From contig NZ_JACGUT010000082.1 of the NCBI RefSeq assembly GCF_014076845.1, positions 1-64,000 of the forward strand: DNA of 64,000 nucleotides. The letters are read 5' to 3'. The notes beneath the pieces were generated by a model, which was not told the origin of the DNA, ran no database searches, and saw only the letters and a list, made by a program, of their open reading frames with translations. Positions 49,259-59,067 of the stretch are shown in pieces. A program made the position numbers and the translations under genes. This DNA is from Colwellia sp. MB3u-41. Lineage in GTDB: Bacteria; Pseudomonadota; Gammaproteobacteria; Enterobacterales; Alteromonadaceae. The number at the start of each line of letters is the position of its first letter. Within the stretch, counting starts at the first letter, position 1.

Positions 49259-49978
49259 TTAACTTTGCCAGGATTGCATACGTCCTTTTAACCTATGCAT
49301 CGCTTGGCTATGAATTTGACTAACACGTGACTCACTTACATCAAGCACTTGACCAATTTCACGTAGATTTAATTCTTCATCATAATATAGTGACAGTACT
49401 AGAGCTTCGCGTTCGGGTAAAGTGGAAATGCATGCCGAAAGCGATTTTTTAAAAACTATTTTTTCAAAATTATCATAGGGATCGTTATTACTAACATCTT
49501 CCATATTCGTTAAAGAATCCTCACCAACACCAAGATCTTCTATACCGATTATTTTACCTGTACTAACTTCACTAAGAATATGATGGTAGTCATTTAACGA
49601 AATATCAAGTTTTTCAGCAACTTCAATATCCGTAACATCTCTTCCTAGATCGGCTTCTAGCTTTTTTATCGCTTCGCTGACCATGCGACTATTCTTATGA
49701 ACTGAACGAGGAGTCCAGTCTCCACGGCGTATTTCATCAAGCATAGCACCACGAATACGAATGCCAGCAAAGGTTTCAAAACTTGCTCCTTTACTGTGAT
49801 CAAAATTATTTGAAGCTTCAAGCAAACCAATCATACCTGATTGGATAAGATCATCAACCTGCACGCTAGCAGGCAATCTTGCTAATAGGTGATAAGCGAT
49901 TCGTTTCACTAAAACTGTGTGCTGCGCAATTATTGCAGATTTATCAGTTTGAATACTGTAAGCATTTGGTTTTACCAC
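49259..49978 (-). CDS. fliA: Flagellar sigma factor FliA (sigma-28)
   Basis: A 239-residue sigma factor for late flagellar and chemotaxis genes. Region 2 has [20 protein letters not shown] and [22 protein letters not shown]; region 3 follows; region 4 has [23 protein letters not shown] and a helix-turn-helix [14 protein letters not shown]. The start is GTG (49978). It lies after flhG and before cheY, as in Vibrio and Pseudomonas. Confidence 0.95.
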   Translation of the reverse strand: MVKPNAYSIQTDKSAIIAQHTVLVKRIAYHLLARLPASVQVDDLIQSGMIGLLEASNNFDHSKGASFETFAGIRIRGAMLDEIRRGDWTPRSVHKNSRMVSEAIKKLEADLGRDVTDIEVAEKLDISLNDYHHILSEVSTGKIIGIEDLGVGEDSLTNMEDVSNNDPYDNFEKIVFKKSLSACISTLPEREALVLSLYYDEELNLREIGQVLDVSESRVSQIHSQAMHRLKGRMQSWQS

Positions 49979-50054
49979 TATCGCTCACTCGCTAAAATCA
50001 TGTGAAAATTAAGCACTTTCAAATAAAGTACTCTTATCTTTTTGCTCATTGTTA

Positions 50055-50897
50055 CTAATTTTCTAACAACTGCTCAATAAAAAACTCTAAATGACCAGAT
50101 GCTTGTTTAGGCATTGGCCACTTAATTAAATTAGCTGCTAAAGATTTAAAAGCAACGGCAGCAGGTGACTGAGGATAAGCTTCAACAATTGCTTTTTGTT
50201 TTCTAACAGATTTTCTTATGTTCTCATCAAATGGGATTACCGCAACCAACTCGAGTGCAACGTCTAAAAATCGATCGGTTACTTTTGATAGCTTGCCAAA
50301 CAGTTGCTGGCCTTCTTTTGGAGTTCGCACCATATTAGCAACAACTTTAAATTTGAATACACCATGGTCACGACTTAATAGTTTCATTAAAGCGTAGCAA
50401 TCAGTTATAGAAGTAGGTTCATCACAAACCACTAGCATCACATCTTGTGAAGCGCGACAAAAGCTCAGTACCATATCTGAAATACCTGCGGCGGTATCGA
50501 CAATGAGTACATCAAACTTAGTGTTCATGTCACTAAAGGCACGAATCAAACCCGCATGCTCTGAGGGCGTTAGATCAACCATTGACTGTGTACCCGACGT
50601 AGCAGGGATAACATTAATACCCGCAGGGCCTTCAATGATAATATCGTCTAATTCGCATTCACCAGAAAGTACATGTGATAAATTGCGCTTTACTCGTAAA
50701 CCGAGCATGACATCAACGTTAGCTAAACCTAAATCGGCATCTAAAACTAAAACGCGTTGTCCTAATTGTCCTAGTGCGATAGCGGTATTGAGTGAGACGT
50801 TAGTTTTACCTACTCCGCCTTTACCTCCAGAGACTGCGATGACTTTTACTGGTTCGGAACTTTTCATTTTTCTTAAGCCACTTGCTTGATCATTCAT
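50055..50897 (-). CDS. flhG: MinD-like ATPase FlhG (FleN), flagellar number regulator
   Basis: A 280-residue ParA/MinD-family ATPase that limits the number of polar flagella by acting on FlhF and the FleQ/FlrA activator. The deviant Walker A is SGGKGGVGKTN (about 23-33). VLDADLGLANVDVMLG and IVDTAAGISDMVL are the A' and B motifs. The C-terminal amphipathic segment (HLEFFIEQLLEN) may be a membrane-targeting helix. It is separated from flhF by a 289-nt gap. Confidence 0.94.
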   Translation of the reverse strand: MNDQASGLRKMKSSEPVKVIAVSGGKGGVGKTNVSLNTAIALGQLGQRVLVLDADLGLANVDVMLGLRVKRNLSHVLSGECELDDIIIEGPAGINVIPATSGTQSMVDLTPSEHAGLIRAFSDMNTKFDVLIVDTAAGISDMVLSFCRASQDVMLVVCDEPTSITDCYALMKLLSRDHGVFKFKVVANMVRTPKEGQQLFGKLSKVTDRFLDVALELVAVIPFDENIRKSVRKQKAIVEAYPQSPAAVAFKSLAANLIKWPMPKQASGHLEFFIEQLLEN

Positions 50898-51186
50898 TTA
50901 TCGTATTTCTCTACTTTCTTACGAAAATCCATCAACTAAATTTAGTATAACCCTATAATCACATAACCTGCATATTTTTATAGGATTAAAATTCACATAT
51001 TATAACAAGTTATGGGAATACAGCGGTATTTACCGTGTTGCACATTTGATTAAATATGCGCTCAACTTTTTTATGAGGACAAATAGATAAGTACCTAGCA
51101 TAAAAGTTGTCTGTCATTGTTCTACTGAGCAATTGTAATACTTAAGTGTTATTCGTTTTAGGCATTAAAAATGAACCCGTTTCTAA

Positions 51187-52761
51187 TCAACTTGATACCA
51201 TAGGTGCTGTTCGCCAATTTATTGGTTTATTGACTTGATTTTTCGCTGACATTTTATCTGCTAGCGTAACGAGTTTTTCAGCATTTGCAACTTTAATATC
51301 TTCTGGAACTCTTTGTCCATCAGTAAGGTAACCTATTGCTAAGCCATTTTGAATAGAGGTAGAAATAATTTCACCTATGCTAAGACTTTCATCCAGTTTA
51401 GTATAAATACAGCCAGCCAGTGGTACTTTTTTAAAGCGATCTACATTCTCTTGCATCACACGCTGCTGTGTATTGGCCGCTAACACTAAGTAATTACGAA
51501 TCCTTACCCGTGCATTTGAAACTAACGTTGTTAAGTGTTTCGCTAAACGCATGTCACGTTGCCCCATACCTGCGGTATCAATAAGTATCAGTTTCTTTTT
51601 AGAATATTGTTGTAACAGGGTATCTAACGTTTTTGCGTCACTAGCAAGTTTTACTTCGCAGCCAATAATGCGCCCATATGTTGCTAATTGCTCAAACCCA
51701 GCGATTCTGTAGTTGTCGGTTGAAATCATCGCAACTTGGTCTGCACCATGAATTTGTGCAAATCGGGCCGCTAATTTAGCTACTGTTGTGGTTTTACCCA
51801 CGCCAGTGGGTCCAACTAAAGAAACGACACCACCACGATGAATAATGTCATTGTTTGTGGTATTTATTTGTTGGCTGATAAACTTTTTAGCTAATTGCCA
51901 AGTATCCTGATCATTCTTTTGTGCGGGGATATAACCGGCAATTTGGTCTGAAACTTCTTCATTCATCCCCAATGACATTAGTCGGTTTACCAGCATAGCG
52001 CGAGCAGGATCCTTTTGCGCCATGTCCTGCCACATCAAACCAGAAATTTGATGTTCTAATAATTCACGAATAGAAGACATTTCATGTTTCATTTTTTCTA
52101 AGTCTTCGTTATTTACATTTTGTGCAGGCGGCAAATTCATTTCTGAAGCGCTAGACAGCTCCTCAATAGCAGGTTGCTGATATTGTCTTGCTGTTTGCTC
52201 GTTACCTGGCTCTTGACTACTTTGTTCTAAGCGATCAGTAAAACTTTTAAATTGTTGCTCTATATTGCTTGATGGAACTGGCGTTGTTGATTGCCCAGAG
52301 TTGCTTGTATTATTTTGAGTTAACTTTGCCGCTGCTTGTGAGATTTTATCATGCTGAACTTGATTAATACCCTGGCCATTAAGTGCTGGAGCTCGTTGCA
52401 CTTGACGATTGAGTAATGCCGCTAAGCTATCGGAGGGAATTACACCTTCTTCACCACCTCTATTATTTTGAACAGAAGCATTCGTCATTGGATTATTTTG
52501 ACTAAGGTTAACAACATCATTGTCAATTGCACGGGCTGAGCTATTACTTGCTTTAGCCTTAGATCTATTTTCAGAGGTATGTATCGCTGGAGCGGTTGGC
52601 TTGGTCACATTAATTTCAACGTTGTTATCAACCGCAGCCATTAATTCAACACCTTCAGGTACACGTTTATTTGACATGATCACAGCGTCAGCGCCTAGCT
52701 CTTCTTTGATTTGTGTTAGAGCACTTCTCATATCTTTTGCTACAAAACGTTTAATTTTCAA
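51187..52761 (-). CDS. flhF: SRP-family GTPase FlhF, polar flagellum placement
   Basis: A 524-residue protein that places the flagellum at the pole. The B domain (about 1-220) starts KIKRFVAKDMRSALTQIK and is Gln/Ser/Asn-rich afterwards. The NG GTPase domain (about 290-510) has GPTGVGKTTTVAKLAAR, STDNYRIAGFEQL and LIDTAGMGQRD, and ends TKLDESLSIG. A TTG at 52761 with AAGGGG 6 nt ahead gives the usual family start MKIKRF; an ATG 45 nt upstream (52806) would add an atypical extension. It follows flhA by 87 nt. Confidence 0.92.
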   Translation of the reverse strand: MKIKRFVAKDMRSALTQIKEELGADAVIMSNKRVPEGVELMAAVDNNVEINVTKPTAPAIHTSENRSKAKASNSSARAIDNDVVNLSQNNPMTNASVQNNRGGEEGVIPSDSLAALLNRQVQRAPALNGQGINQVQHDKISQAAAKLTQNNTSNSGQSTTPVPSSNIEQQFKSFTDRLEQSSQEPGNEQTARQYQQPAIEELSSASEMNLPPAQNVNNEDLEKMKHEMSSIRELLEHQISGLMWQDMAQKDPARAMLVNRLMSLGMNEEVSDQIAGYIPAQKNDQDTWQLAKKFISQQINTTNNDIIHRGGVVSLVGPTGVGKTTTVAKLAARFAQIHGADQVAMISTDNYRIAGFEQLATYGRIIGCEVKLASDAKTLDTLLQQYSKKKLILIDTAGMGQRDMRLAKHLTTLVSNARVRIRNYLVLAANTQQRVMQENVDRFKKVPLAGCIYTKLDESLSIGEIISTSIQNGLAIGYLTDGQRVPEDIKVANAEKLVTLADKMSAKNQVNKPINWRTAPMVSS

Positions 52762-52848
52762 AACTAACCCCTTATCAACTGCAATCGCTGTTAATGACAT
52801 ATTCATTTAACGGCCAATATTCTCTGCTGTTCATTACCGATATCGTAA

Positions 52849-54951
52849 TTATTGACCAATAGCGCTGACTATCTTTATCTGCTTATCGTCAGGAATTTCT
52901 TGGTAAGAAATTACGCGTAAGCTAGGGATAGTATATTTAACAAATTTAGCAAGTACTGCTCGTAAAATCCCTGAGGTTAACAATATTGGCGTATCTCCCG
53001 CCATTTCTTGTTGTTGAGCCCCTTCAGTTAAAGATTTTTGTAACCGTTCTGCTAAACCTGGTTCAATGCCTGCGCCATCGTCTCCAGCCATCTGCATAGA
53101 CTGATGCAACATCTGTTCCAATTCTGGCGACAATGTTATGACAGGTACTTCAGTAACCGGACCTACCAACTCTTGTACAATGAATTTACGCAAGGTTATA
53201 CGTACCGCAGCAGTCAGTATTTCTGGGTCTTGAGACTTAGGCCCATATTCAACAAGCGTCTGAATAATGCTGCGCATGTCGCGAACCGCTACACCTTCAT
53301 TCATCAAGTTTTGCAAGACTTTTACCAGTGTGCCAAGTGTTAAAACATCAGGGATAAACCCTTCAATTAATTTAGGATAACTTTTACCAAGCATATCAAG
53401 CAGGTTTTGTACTTCTTCATGGCCAAGTAGCTGTGAAGCATTGTTTGTGAGGATTTGACTTAAATGGGTCGCAAGAACGGTGGAAGCATCAACCACAGTG
53501 TAACCCAATGATTGCGCATGTTCTCGCTGTGCATTTTTAATCCATACAGCCTCTAATCCAAAGGCTGGATCGATAGTAGCCACGCCATCTAATTTTCCAA
53601 AAACTTGTCCTGGATTAATCGCTAACTCATGATCATGACGAATTTCAGCTTCACCAATAGTGACACCCATCAATGATATTTGATAAACATTAGGGTCTAA
53701 ATCGAGATTATCACGAATATGTACAGCTGGAACCAAAAAGCCAAACTCTTGAGAAAGCTTCTTACGTACCCCTTTTATGCGATTAAGTAACTCTCCACCT
53801 TGAGATTTATCTACCAGTGGTATCAAGCGATAACCGATTTCCAAACCGATAATGTCAACGTGGTTGACGTCATCCCAACCTAAATCTTTAACTTCGGCTT
53901 CTTGTTGTTGAGTTTCAACCTCTGCAGCCTCTGATTTATCAGCTAACTCTTTTTCTTTTGCTACTTTATATTTTCCACTAAAGAAGGCTGTTCCTCCCAC
54001 CATGAAAGCAAATAATAAAAAGGAAAAATGAGGCATGCCAGGAATAATCCCCATAACAAACATAACCGCAGCAGCAATATACAACGAACGTTCTTGACCT
54101 AATTGACTACTGACCTGCTCGCCCATGTCTTGTGAGGTATTTTGTCGTGTAACAACAATGGCCGTACCTACGGATAAAAGTAAACCTGGTATCTGAGCAA
54201 CCAGACCATCACCTATCGTTAACAGCGTATATATTTCAACGGCACTGTCAAAACTTAAGTCATGTTGGACCATACCGATGACCAGTCCGCCAATAATATT
54301 AATCAATAATATTAATATTCCTGCAACCGCATCACCTTTTACAAACTTACTTGCACCATCCATTGAACCATAAAAGTCTGCTTCACTGGTCACTTCAATG
54401 CGACGATCTCTTGCTTGGTCCGCAGTAATAAAACCCGCATTTAAATCAGCATCTATTGCCATTTGCTTTCCTGGCATAGCGTCAAGCGTAAAACGAGCTG
54501 TGACTTCAGCAATTCGCCCAGCACCTTTGGTTACAACAACAAAGTTAATAATAATCAGGATAACAAAAACGACTAAACCTACGGCATAGTTTCCACCAAT
54601 AACTACTGAGCCAAAGGCTTCAATAACTTTACCTGCCGCATCAGGGCCTTTATGTCCTTCGAGCAATACAATTCGAGTACTGGCGACATTTAGTGCTAAC
54701 CGTAAAATGGTCGCTATCAGTAACACCGCAGGAAAGGAGCCAAACTCAAGGGGTTTTAAGGTATAAACAGTGATCAGTAATACCACCAAAGATAAGGCAA
54801 TATTAAAAGAAAAGAGTATATCGAGTAAAAATGAAGGCATGGGCAAAATAACCATACCCAGTGCCGCCATAATTAATAGTGGCGTACCTAAACCAGAAAA
54901 TAAGTTTATTTTATTTTTTTTAAATTTGTTAAATGAAGTAATTAACTGCAT
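52849..54951 (-). CDS. flhA: Flagellar export apparatus protein FlhA
   Basis: A 700-residue inner-membrane protein of the type III export gate. Eight hydrophobic helices lie in about 20-320; the FHIPEP-family signature (RIAEVTARFTLDAMPGKQMAIDADLN, about 145-170) is in the loop. The cytoplasmic nonameric domain (about 350-700) receives chaperone-substrate complexes. A sigma-54-type promoter lies just upstream, so this begins a transcription unit with flhF, flhG, fliA and the che genes. Confidence 0.96.
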   Translation of the reverse strand: MQLITSFNKFKKNKINLFSGLGTPLLIMAALGMVILPMPSFLLDILFSFNIALSLVVLLITVYTLKPLEFGSFPAVLLIATILRLALNVASTRIVLLEGHKGPDAAGKVIEAFGSVVIGGNYAVGLVVFVILIIINFVVVTKGAGRIAEVTARFTLDAMPGKQMAIDADLNAGFITADQARDRRIEVTSEADFYGSMDGASKFVKGDAVAGILILLINIIGGLVIGMVQHDLSFDSAVEIYTLLTIGDGLVAQIPGLLLSVGTAIVVTRQNTSQDMGEQVSSQLGQERSLYIAAAVMFVMGIIPGMPHFSFLLFAFMVGGTAFFSGKYKVAKEKELADKSEAAEVETQQQEAEVKDLGWDDVNHVDIIGLEIGYRLIPLVDKSQGGELLNRIKGVRKKLSQEFGFLVPAVHIRDNLDLDPNVYQISLMGVTIGEAEIRHDHELAINPGQVFGKLDGVATIDPAFGLEAVWIKNAQREHAQSLGYTVVDASTVLATHLSQILTNNASQLLGHEEVQNLLDMLGKSYPKLIEGFIPDVLTLGTLVKVLQNLMNEGVAVRDMRSIIQTLVEYGPKSQDPEILTAAVRITLRKFIVQELVGPVTEVPVITLSPELEQMLHQSMQMAGDDGAGIEPGLAERLQKSLTEGAQQQEMAGDTPILLTSGILRAVLAKFVKYTIPSLRVISYQEIPDDKQIKIVSAIGQ

Positions 54952-54990
54952 ATTACTCTTATGATATATTTTTGACGCATACTATGAAAT

Positions 54991-55007
54991 AGCAATAAGC
55001 AGACCAA
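54991..55007 (-). promoter_or_regulatory. Sigma-54 promoter of flhA
   Basis: On minus the sequence reads TTGGTCTGCTTATTGCT. GG and GC are 10 nt apart as needed for -24/-12, and TTGG...TTGCT matches the consensus ends. It would start transcription near 54980, about 30 nt before the flhA ATG. Regulation by a FleQ/FlrC-type activator would fit related bacteria. Confidence 0.7.
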
Positions 55008-55079
55008 CAATCGATTAAAAGTGGTTGGATTGGATAATAAACCATCAAAAGATTTTTAAACCATTAATAATTAAGTTAA

Positions 55080-56210
55080 TTAATATTTAAAATCATCGGG
55101 AATAGGGAGATTCTTTGCAATAGGTGTTGGTTTTTTAGCCTTACCTTTTTTGTGTTCGTTAAGTTGAAATATAAAAGCTAATACTTGGGCGACCGCAGCA
55201 AAAAGTTCTTCTGGAATGTCTTGATTAGCATCCGCACAATAATATAAAGAACGGGCTAATGCCGGAGACACAATAATTTCAACATTATTCTCTTTCGCTA
55301 TGGTGCGAATGTGCATCGCCATTTCGTCGATACCTTTTGCCACCAACATCGGTGCTCCACCTTGAGCGACATCATATTTCAAGGCAACAGCATAATGCGT
55401 AGGGTTCGTGATAACGACATCAGAATCTGGGACTTCTTGCATCATTCTTCGCTGCGACATTTCATACTGAGTGCGACGAATACGCCCTTTTATCTCAGGG
55501 CTACCTTCTGAATTTTTCATTTCATCTTTAATTTCTTGCTTAGTCATTTTTAATTGACGGGTGTGGTCCCAGGTTTGGTAAGGCGCATCAATAGCGGCAA
55601 TAATACCAACCGATAAAGCAAGTGCTAGAAACATCCACTGCAATAAAGTTACCGAATGCTCTAAGCTCAACGGTATAAGTTCTAAACTCAGGCCAAGTAT
55701 TTCTTCGAATAAGCTACTCAATAATAAATAAGCAACAATAAAAACGACAAAGAATTTCATCAGTGATTTAACTAATTCAACGAGCGCTTTAATACCAAAC
55801 ATACGTTTAAGGCCTGCTAATGGCGACATTTTACTGGCTTTTGGCGCCATAGCTTCGGTAGAAAAACTCATGCCCCCTAGCATGGTATTACCAATAAAAG
55901 CGGCAACGACAATGATCGAAAATATCCATAACATCGGGGCAACTAAACTTCCTACTGAGCCTCTAAGCACATTATACAACGCATGAAAGTCCATCACTTC
56001 AGCGCGACTCAAACTAAATGAACGCTTCATGATGCCTGCTAAGCTTTCCGTTAACATTCCACCAACAAGCATGATAGCAACAGCACTGCCAACCAAGACA
56101 AACATAGTCCCTAAATCTTTAGAACGCGCTATTTGACCTTTTTTTCTGGCGTCAGCAAGTTTTTTTTCTGTAGGTTCTTCTGTTTTTTCACCGCTACCTG
56201 CATCAGCCAT
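55080..56210 (-). CDS. flhB: Flagellar export apparatus protein FlhB
   Basis: A 376-residue inner-membrane switch protein for export specificity. Four hydrophobic helices (about 36-210) precede the cytoplasmic domain with the autocleavage site NPTH (Asn269-His272 in VVITNPTHYAVAL). The N-terminus GEKTEEPTEKKLADARKKGQI is characteristic. The start overlaps the fliR stop by one base (TAATG). Confidence 0.96.
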   Translation of the reverse strand: MADAGSGEKTEEPTEKKLADARKKGQIARSKDLGTMFVLVGSAVAIMLVGGMLTESLAGIMKRSFSLSRAEVMDFHALYNVLRGSVGSLVAPMLWIFSIIVVAAFIGNTMLGGMSFSTEAMAPKASKMSPLAGLKRMFGIKALVELVKSLMKFFVVFIVAYLLLSSLFEEILGLSLELIPLSLEHSVTLLQWMFLALALSVGIIAAIDAPYQTWDHTRQLKMTKQEIKDEMKNSEGSPEIKGRIRRTQYEMSQRRMMQEVPDSDVVITNPTHYAVALKYDVAQGGAPMLVAKGIDEMAMHIRTIAKENNVEIIVSPALARSLYYCADANQDIPEELFAAVAQVLAFIFQLNEHKKGKAKKPTPIAKNLPIPDDFKY

Positions 56211-56992
56211 TAGTTCGCCTTACAATCAATGAGGTAACAACTAAAATCAAGTGCACGTTTCCATTGCAATTCATAATGCGTAAAAAAGTTGCCCATCGTT
56301 AACCACATAATAAGTAATCCTGCACACATAGTGACAGGAAAACCTATTGCAAAAATATTTAATTGTGGCGCAGCACGTGTCATTACGCCAAAGGAAAAAT
56401 TAATTAATAACATTGCGGTTAAAGGGGCTAACGCTAATGATAACGCTGTAGCAAACATCCACTCGCCCCATTCAACCACTTCTTTAAACTTATCGGGAGT
56501 AAATTTATATTCCCCTATTGGCAACGTGTCGAAACTCGCCACAATAAAGTGTAAATAAGCTAAGTGCCCATCCATTGCCCAAAACATAAGGGTTGATAAA
56601 ATTAGGAAAAATTGGCCAACCGCAGGGACATTCATACCACTCACAGGATCAACGAGAGAAGCAAAACCTAAGCCCGTTTGCATCGCAATAATTTGTCCGG
56701 CAAGCGTAAAAGTATTAAGGACCATTACCGTTACAAGACCGAGTGCAATACCAATAACCATTTGTTCAAAAATAAGCAAAGTGGTTTGAAAAGAAAGAAG
56801 ACTATCGACTTGTGTTGGTGGAATGGCTGGCATAATAGCAATCGTTAATGTCATACACAAAAACACTTTAACTTTTCCAGGTATGACTTTGGAACCAAAG
56901 CCTATCATTGACATTATAAGCGCAGAAATACGCGAAAAAGGTAAAATAAAGTCAGCGATATATTGCATAACAACTGACTCAGTGAACTCCAC
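56210..56992 (-). CDS. fliR: Flagellar export apparatus protein FliR
   Basis: A 260-residue inner-membrane protein of the export gate with six hydrophobic segments. LGLVTVMVLNTFTLAGQIIAMQTG and FASLVDPVSG are characteristic. I place the start at GTG (56992), where TAGTG overlaps the fliQ stop by one base, GGTG lies upstream, and the length becomes the family-typical 260. A longer ATG start at 57061 would overlap fliQ by about 70 nt and add an atypical N-terminus. Confidence 0.92.
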   Translation of the reverse strand: MEFTESVVMQYIADFILPFSRISALIMSMIGFGSKVIPGKVKVFLCMTLTIAIMPAIPPTQVDSLLSFQTTLLIFEQMVIGIALGLVTVMVLNTFTLAGQIIAMQTGLGFASLVDPVSGMNVPAVGQFFLILSTLMFWAMDGHLAYLHFIVASFDTLPIGEYKFTPDKFKEVVEWGEWMFATALSLALAPLTAMLLINFSFGVMTRAAPQLNIFAIGFPVTMCAGLLIMWLTMGNFFTHYELQWKRALDFSCYLIDCKAN

Positions 56993-57261
56993 TAGTTCAC
57001 CACACTGGGAATACTTGAAATCAGCCGGATAGTGAAATCCATTAATTTTTGTACTAGCCAATGTCCTCCAAAAATAAGCGCTAAAAGCGTCACAATAAGG
57101 CGAGGCAAAAAGCTTAATGTTTGTTCATTTATTGACGTGGCGGCTTGGAATACTGCGACAATTAAACCCACACATAAACCAGGAATGATAATAGCTGAGA
57201 CCAGTACAATAACTAAAAAAAGTGCATCACTGAGTATGTCAACAAAGACTTCTGGATTCAT
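56992..57261 (-). CDS. fliQ: Flagellar export apparatus protein FliQ
   Basis: An 89-residue inner-membrane protein with two hydrophobic helices (about 13-38 and 50-72), characteristic ALFLVIVLVSAIIIPGLCVGL and ATSINEQTLSFLPRL. Its ATG overlaps the fliP stop by one base (ATGA-type) and its stop overlaps fliR. Confidence 0.95.
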   Translation of the reverse strand: MNPEVFVDILSDALFLVIVLVSAIIIPGLCVGLIVAVFQAATSINEQTLSFLPRLIVTLLALIFGGHWLVQKLMDFTIRLISSIPSVVN

Positions 57262-58127
57262 CAGCCACTCCCCATTCCGTAACTGGTAGCAATGGTACCT
57301 ATCACTAAATTCCAGCCATCAACCAATACAAACAGCATCAATTTAAAGGGTAATGAGACGATCATTGGCGATAACATCATCATACCCATTGCCATCAAAA
57401 TACTAGCAACTACTAAATCGATAATCAAAAAAGGAATGAATAACATGAAACCTATTTGAAAGGCCGTTTTTAACTCGCTAATAATAAAAGCGGGGATAAT
57501 CACCGTCATGGGTAAATCAGTGGGTTGATTAACCGCAACAATTCCTGCCATATTTGCTAACGTTTCCAAGTCTTTAATTCTGGTTTGTTCAAGCATAAAA
57601 GCGCGCAAGGGTATTTTGGCACTTTCCATCGCTTGAACAGATGTCATTTTATCGGCTAAATAAGGTTCAATCGCACGTTGATTTATTTCATTATACACAG
57701 GCGTCATAATGAACATAGTCATGAACAACGTTAAGCCTATAACCACCTGATTAGAGGGTGTTTGTTGTAACCCTATGGCTTGTCTTAAAATGGCCATGAT
57801 CACGACAATACGCGTAAAAGAAGTCATCATAATAATCGCAGCAGGAATAAAGCCTAATGCGGTCATAAACATTAATATTTGCAGGGTTACCGTATATTCT
57901 TGTGAACCGTCGGGGTTAGTGGTCAGCTTTAATGCCGACATACCTAAGTCATCAGCGGCTAATACCGTTTGGCTCGCAAAAAAAACAACTAACAGTAGAA
58001 ATAGGAAAATAAAACCTTTAACCGAAAATAAACTGGTGAGTAAATTTTCAATAGCATTTCTTTTTACCCTGCTTTTAGCTGGATATTCTGTTTTTTTAGA
58101 CACTTTAGTTAACGAAGGAGCTGTCAT
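57261..58127 (-). CDS. fliP: Flagellar export apparatus protein FliP
   Basis: A 288-residue inner-membrane protein of the export gate. After a signal/anchor segment (about 39-57), the core has [41 protein letters not shown] and the C-terminal [14 protein letters not shown]. FliP is usually about 245-250 residues; here a basic N-terminal extension of roughly 38 residues precedes the signal segment. The ATG at 58127 overlaps the fliO stop by 4 nt (ATGA), which supports this start. Confidence 0.94.
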   Translation of the reverse strand: MTAPSLTKVSKKTEYPAKSRVKRNAIENLLTSLFSVKGFIFLFLLLVVFFASQTVLAADDLGMSALKLTTNPDGSQEYTVTLQILMFMTALGFIPAAIIMMTSFTRIVVIMAILRQAIGLQQTPSNQVVIGLTLFMTMFIMTPVYNEINQRAIEPYLADKMTSVQAMESAKIPLRAFMLEQTRIKDLETLANMAGIVAVNQPTDLPMTVIIPAFIISELKTAFQIGFMLFIPFLIIDLVVASILMAMGMMMLSPMIVSLPFKLMLFVLVDGWNLVIGTIATSYGMGSG

Positions 58128-58621
58128 GAGAATTTTTCACTCTTGGCTTTATCTATAGAGTTACGGCTAAACTGTGATAATTTTTGGCTAAGCTCTATTG
58201 GCACAACACTTTTAATTTCAATAGGTTCAGCTAAAGTTTCAAGCAGATTAATTTGCTGGGCGGTAATACCCAATAATAATTGTTTTTTACCCACTTGTAC
58301 CACAATTAATCGTTCTTTAGTGCCTAAATTTAGGCTCGTCACAACTTTAAGACCATTAACGACGGACCTGCCACCTACTTGAAATTTTTTTAATATCCAC
58401 GCAACGACAACAATCATTAATAACACCGCAAGTAAAGAAAGTATCATACTGCCAGCATCAAGGTTACCCATAACATGTCGACCTACTTCCACCGTGTCGG
58501 GTTTTCTCTGATTCAAATCAGTGCCAGCGTTTTTTTCAGCAACCGTTGGCGCGACTAAAGTTTCTTCAGCACTGTTTTGAAAAGTAATAAAAATTAAGAA
58601 AATAAAAAGCAATAAGCGCAT
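58124..58621 (-). CDS. fliO: Flagellar biosynthesis protein FliO
   Basis: A 165-residue protein that helps assemble the FliP ring. It has a signal peptide-like N-terminus (about 1-18), one transmembrane helix (about 56-75) and a cytoplasmic domain with [21 protein letters not shown]. FliO is weakly conserved; the gene order fliN-fliO-fliP secures the name. It overlaps fliP by 4 nt. Confidence 0.92.
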   Translation of the reverse strand: MRLLLFIFLIFITFQNSAEETLVAPTVAEKNAGTDLNQRKPDTVEVGRHVMGNLDAGSMILSLLAVLLMIVVVAWILKKFQVGGRSVVNGLKVVTSLNLGTKERLIVVQVGKKQLLLGITAQQINLLETLAEPIEIKSVVPIELSQKLSQFSRNSIDKAKSEKFS

Positions 58622-58626
58622 AAGCT

Positions 58627-59016
58627 TTACTTCAACTTTTTAATACGTTCAATTTGGCTAATAACATCCGTTAGTCGAATACCAAACTTATCGTTCACCA
58701 CAACAACTTCACCATGTGCTATTAACGTACCGTTAACTAAAACATCAAGCGATTCACCAGCGACCCTGTCAAGTTCTACAACGGAGCCTTGATTTAACTG
58801 TAATAAATTGCGAATACTGATGTGGCTGCGTCCTACTTCCATAGAAATAGTCACAGGAATATCTAAAATTGCGTCAAGTTTGCGCTTTTCTTCACCCGTG
58901 ATCGGTGCATCTTCTTCAAGTTCTTCTAATTCAACTGTTTCGGCTTTGGCTGCAGCTTCGGCTTGTTCATCCATCGCCTCGTCCCACATACCTAAATCGT
59001 CATCTTTATCACTCAT
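58627..59016 (-). CDS. fliN: Flagellar motor switch protein FliN
   Basis: A 129-residue C-ring protein. An acidic, coiled N-terminal part (about 1-45) precedes the SpoA/C-ring domain (about 48-125: DIPVTISMEVGRSHISIRNLL, VVELDRVAGESLDVLVNG). It forms the base of the C-ring with FliM and FliH. It starts 51 nt after fliM and ends 5 nt before fliO. Confidence 0.95.
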   Translation of the reverse strand: MSDKDDDLGMWDEAMDEQAEAAAKAETVELEELEEDAPITGEEKRKLDAILDIPVTISMEVGRSHISIRNLLQLNQGSVVELDRVAGESLDVLVNGTLIAHGEVVVVNDKFGIRLTDVISQIERIKKLK

Positions 59017-59067
59017 GCCATTGGCCTCAAATTTACTTTATTATCTACTTTTGCTTTAATAAAATTA

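Noticed and set aside
50898-51186. Sigma-54 promoter between flhF and flhG
   Set aside because: No minus-strand GG-N10-GC pair with acceptable flanks was found in this gap.
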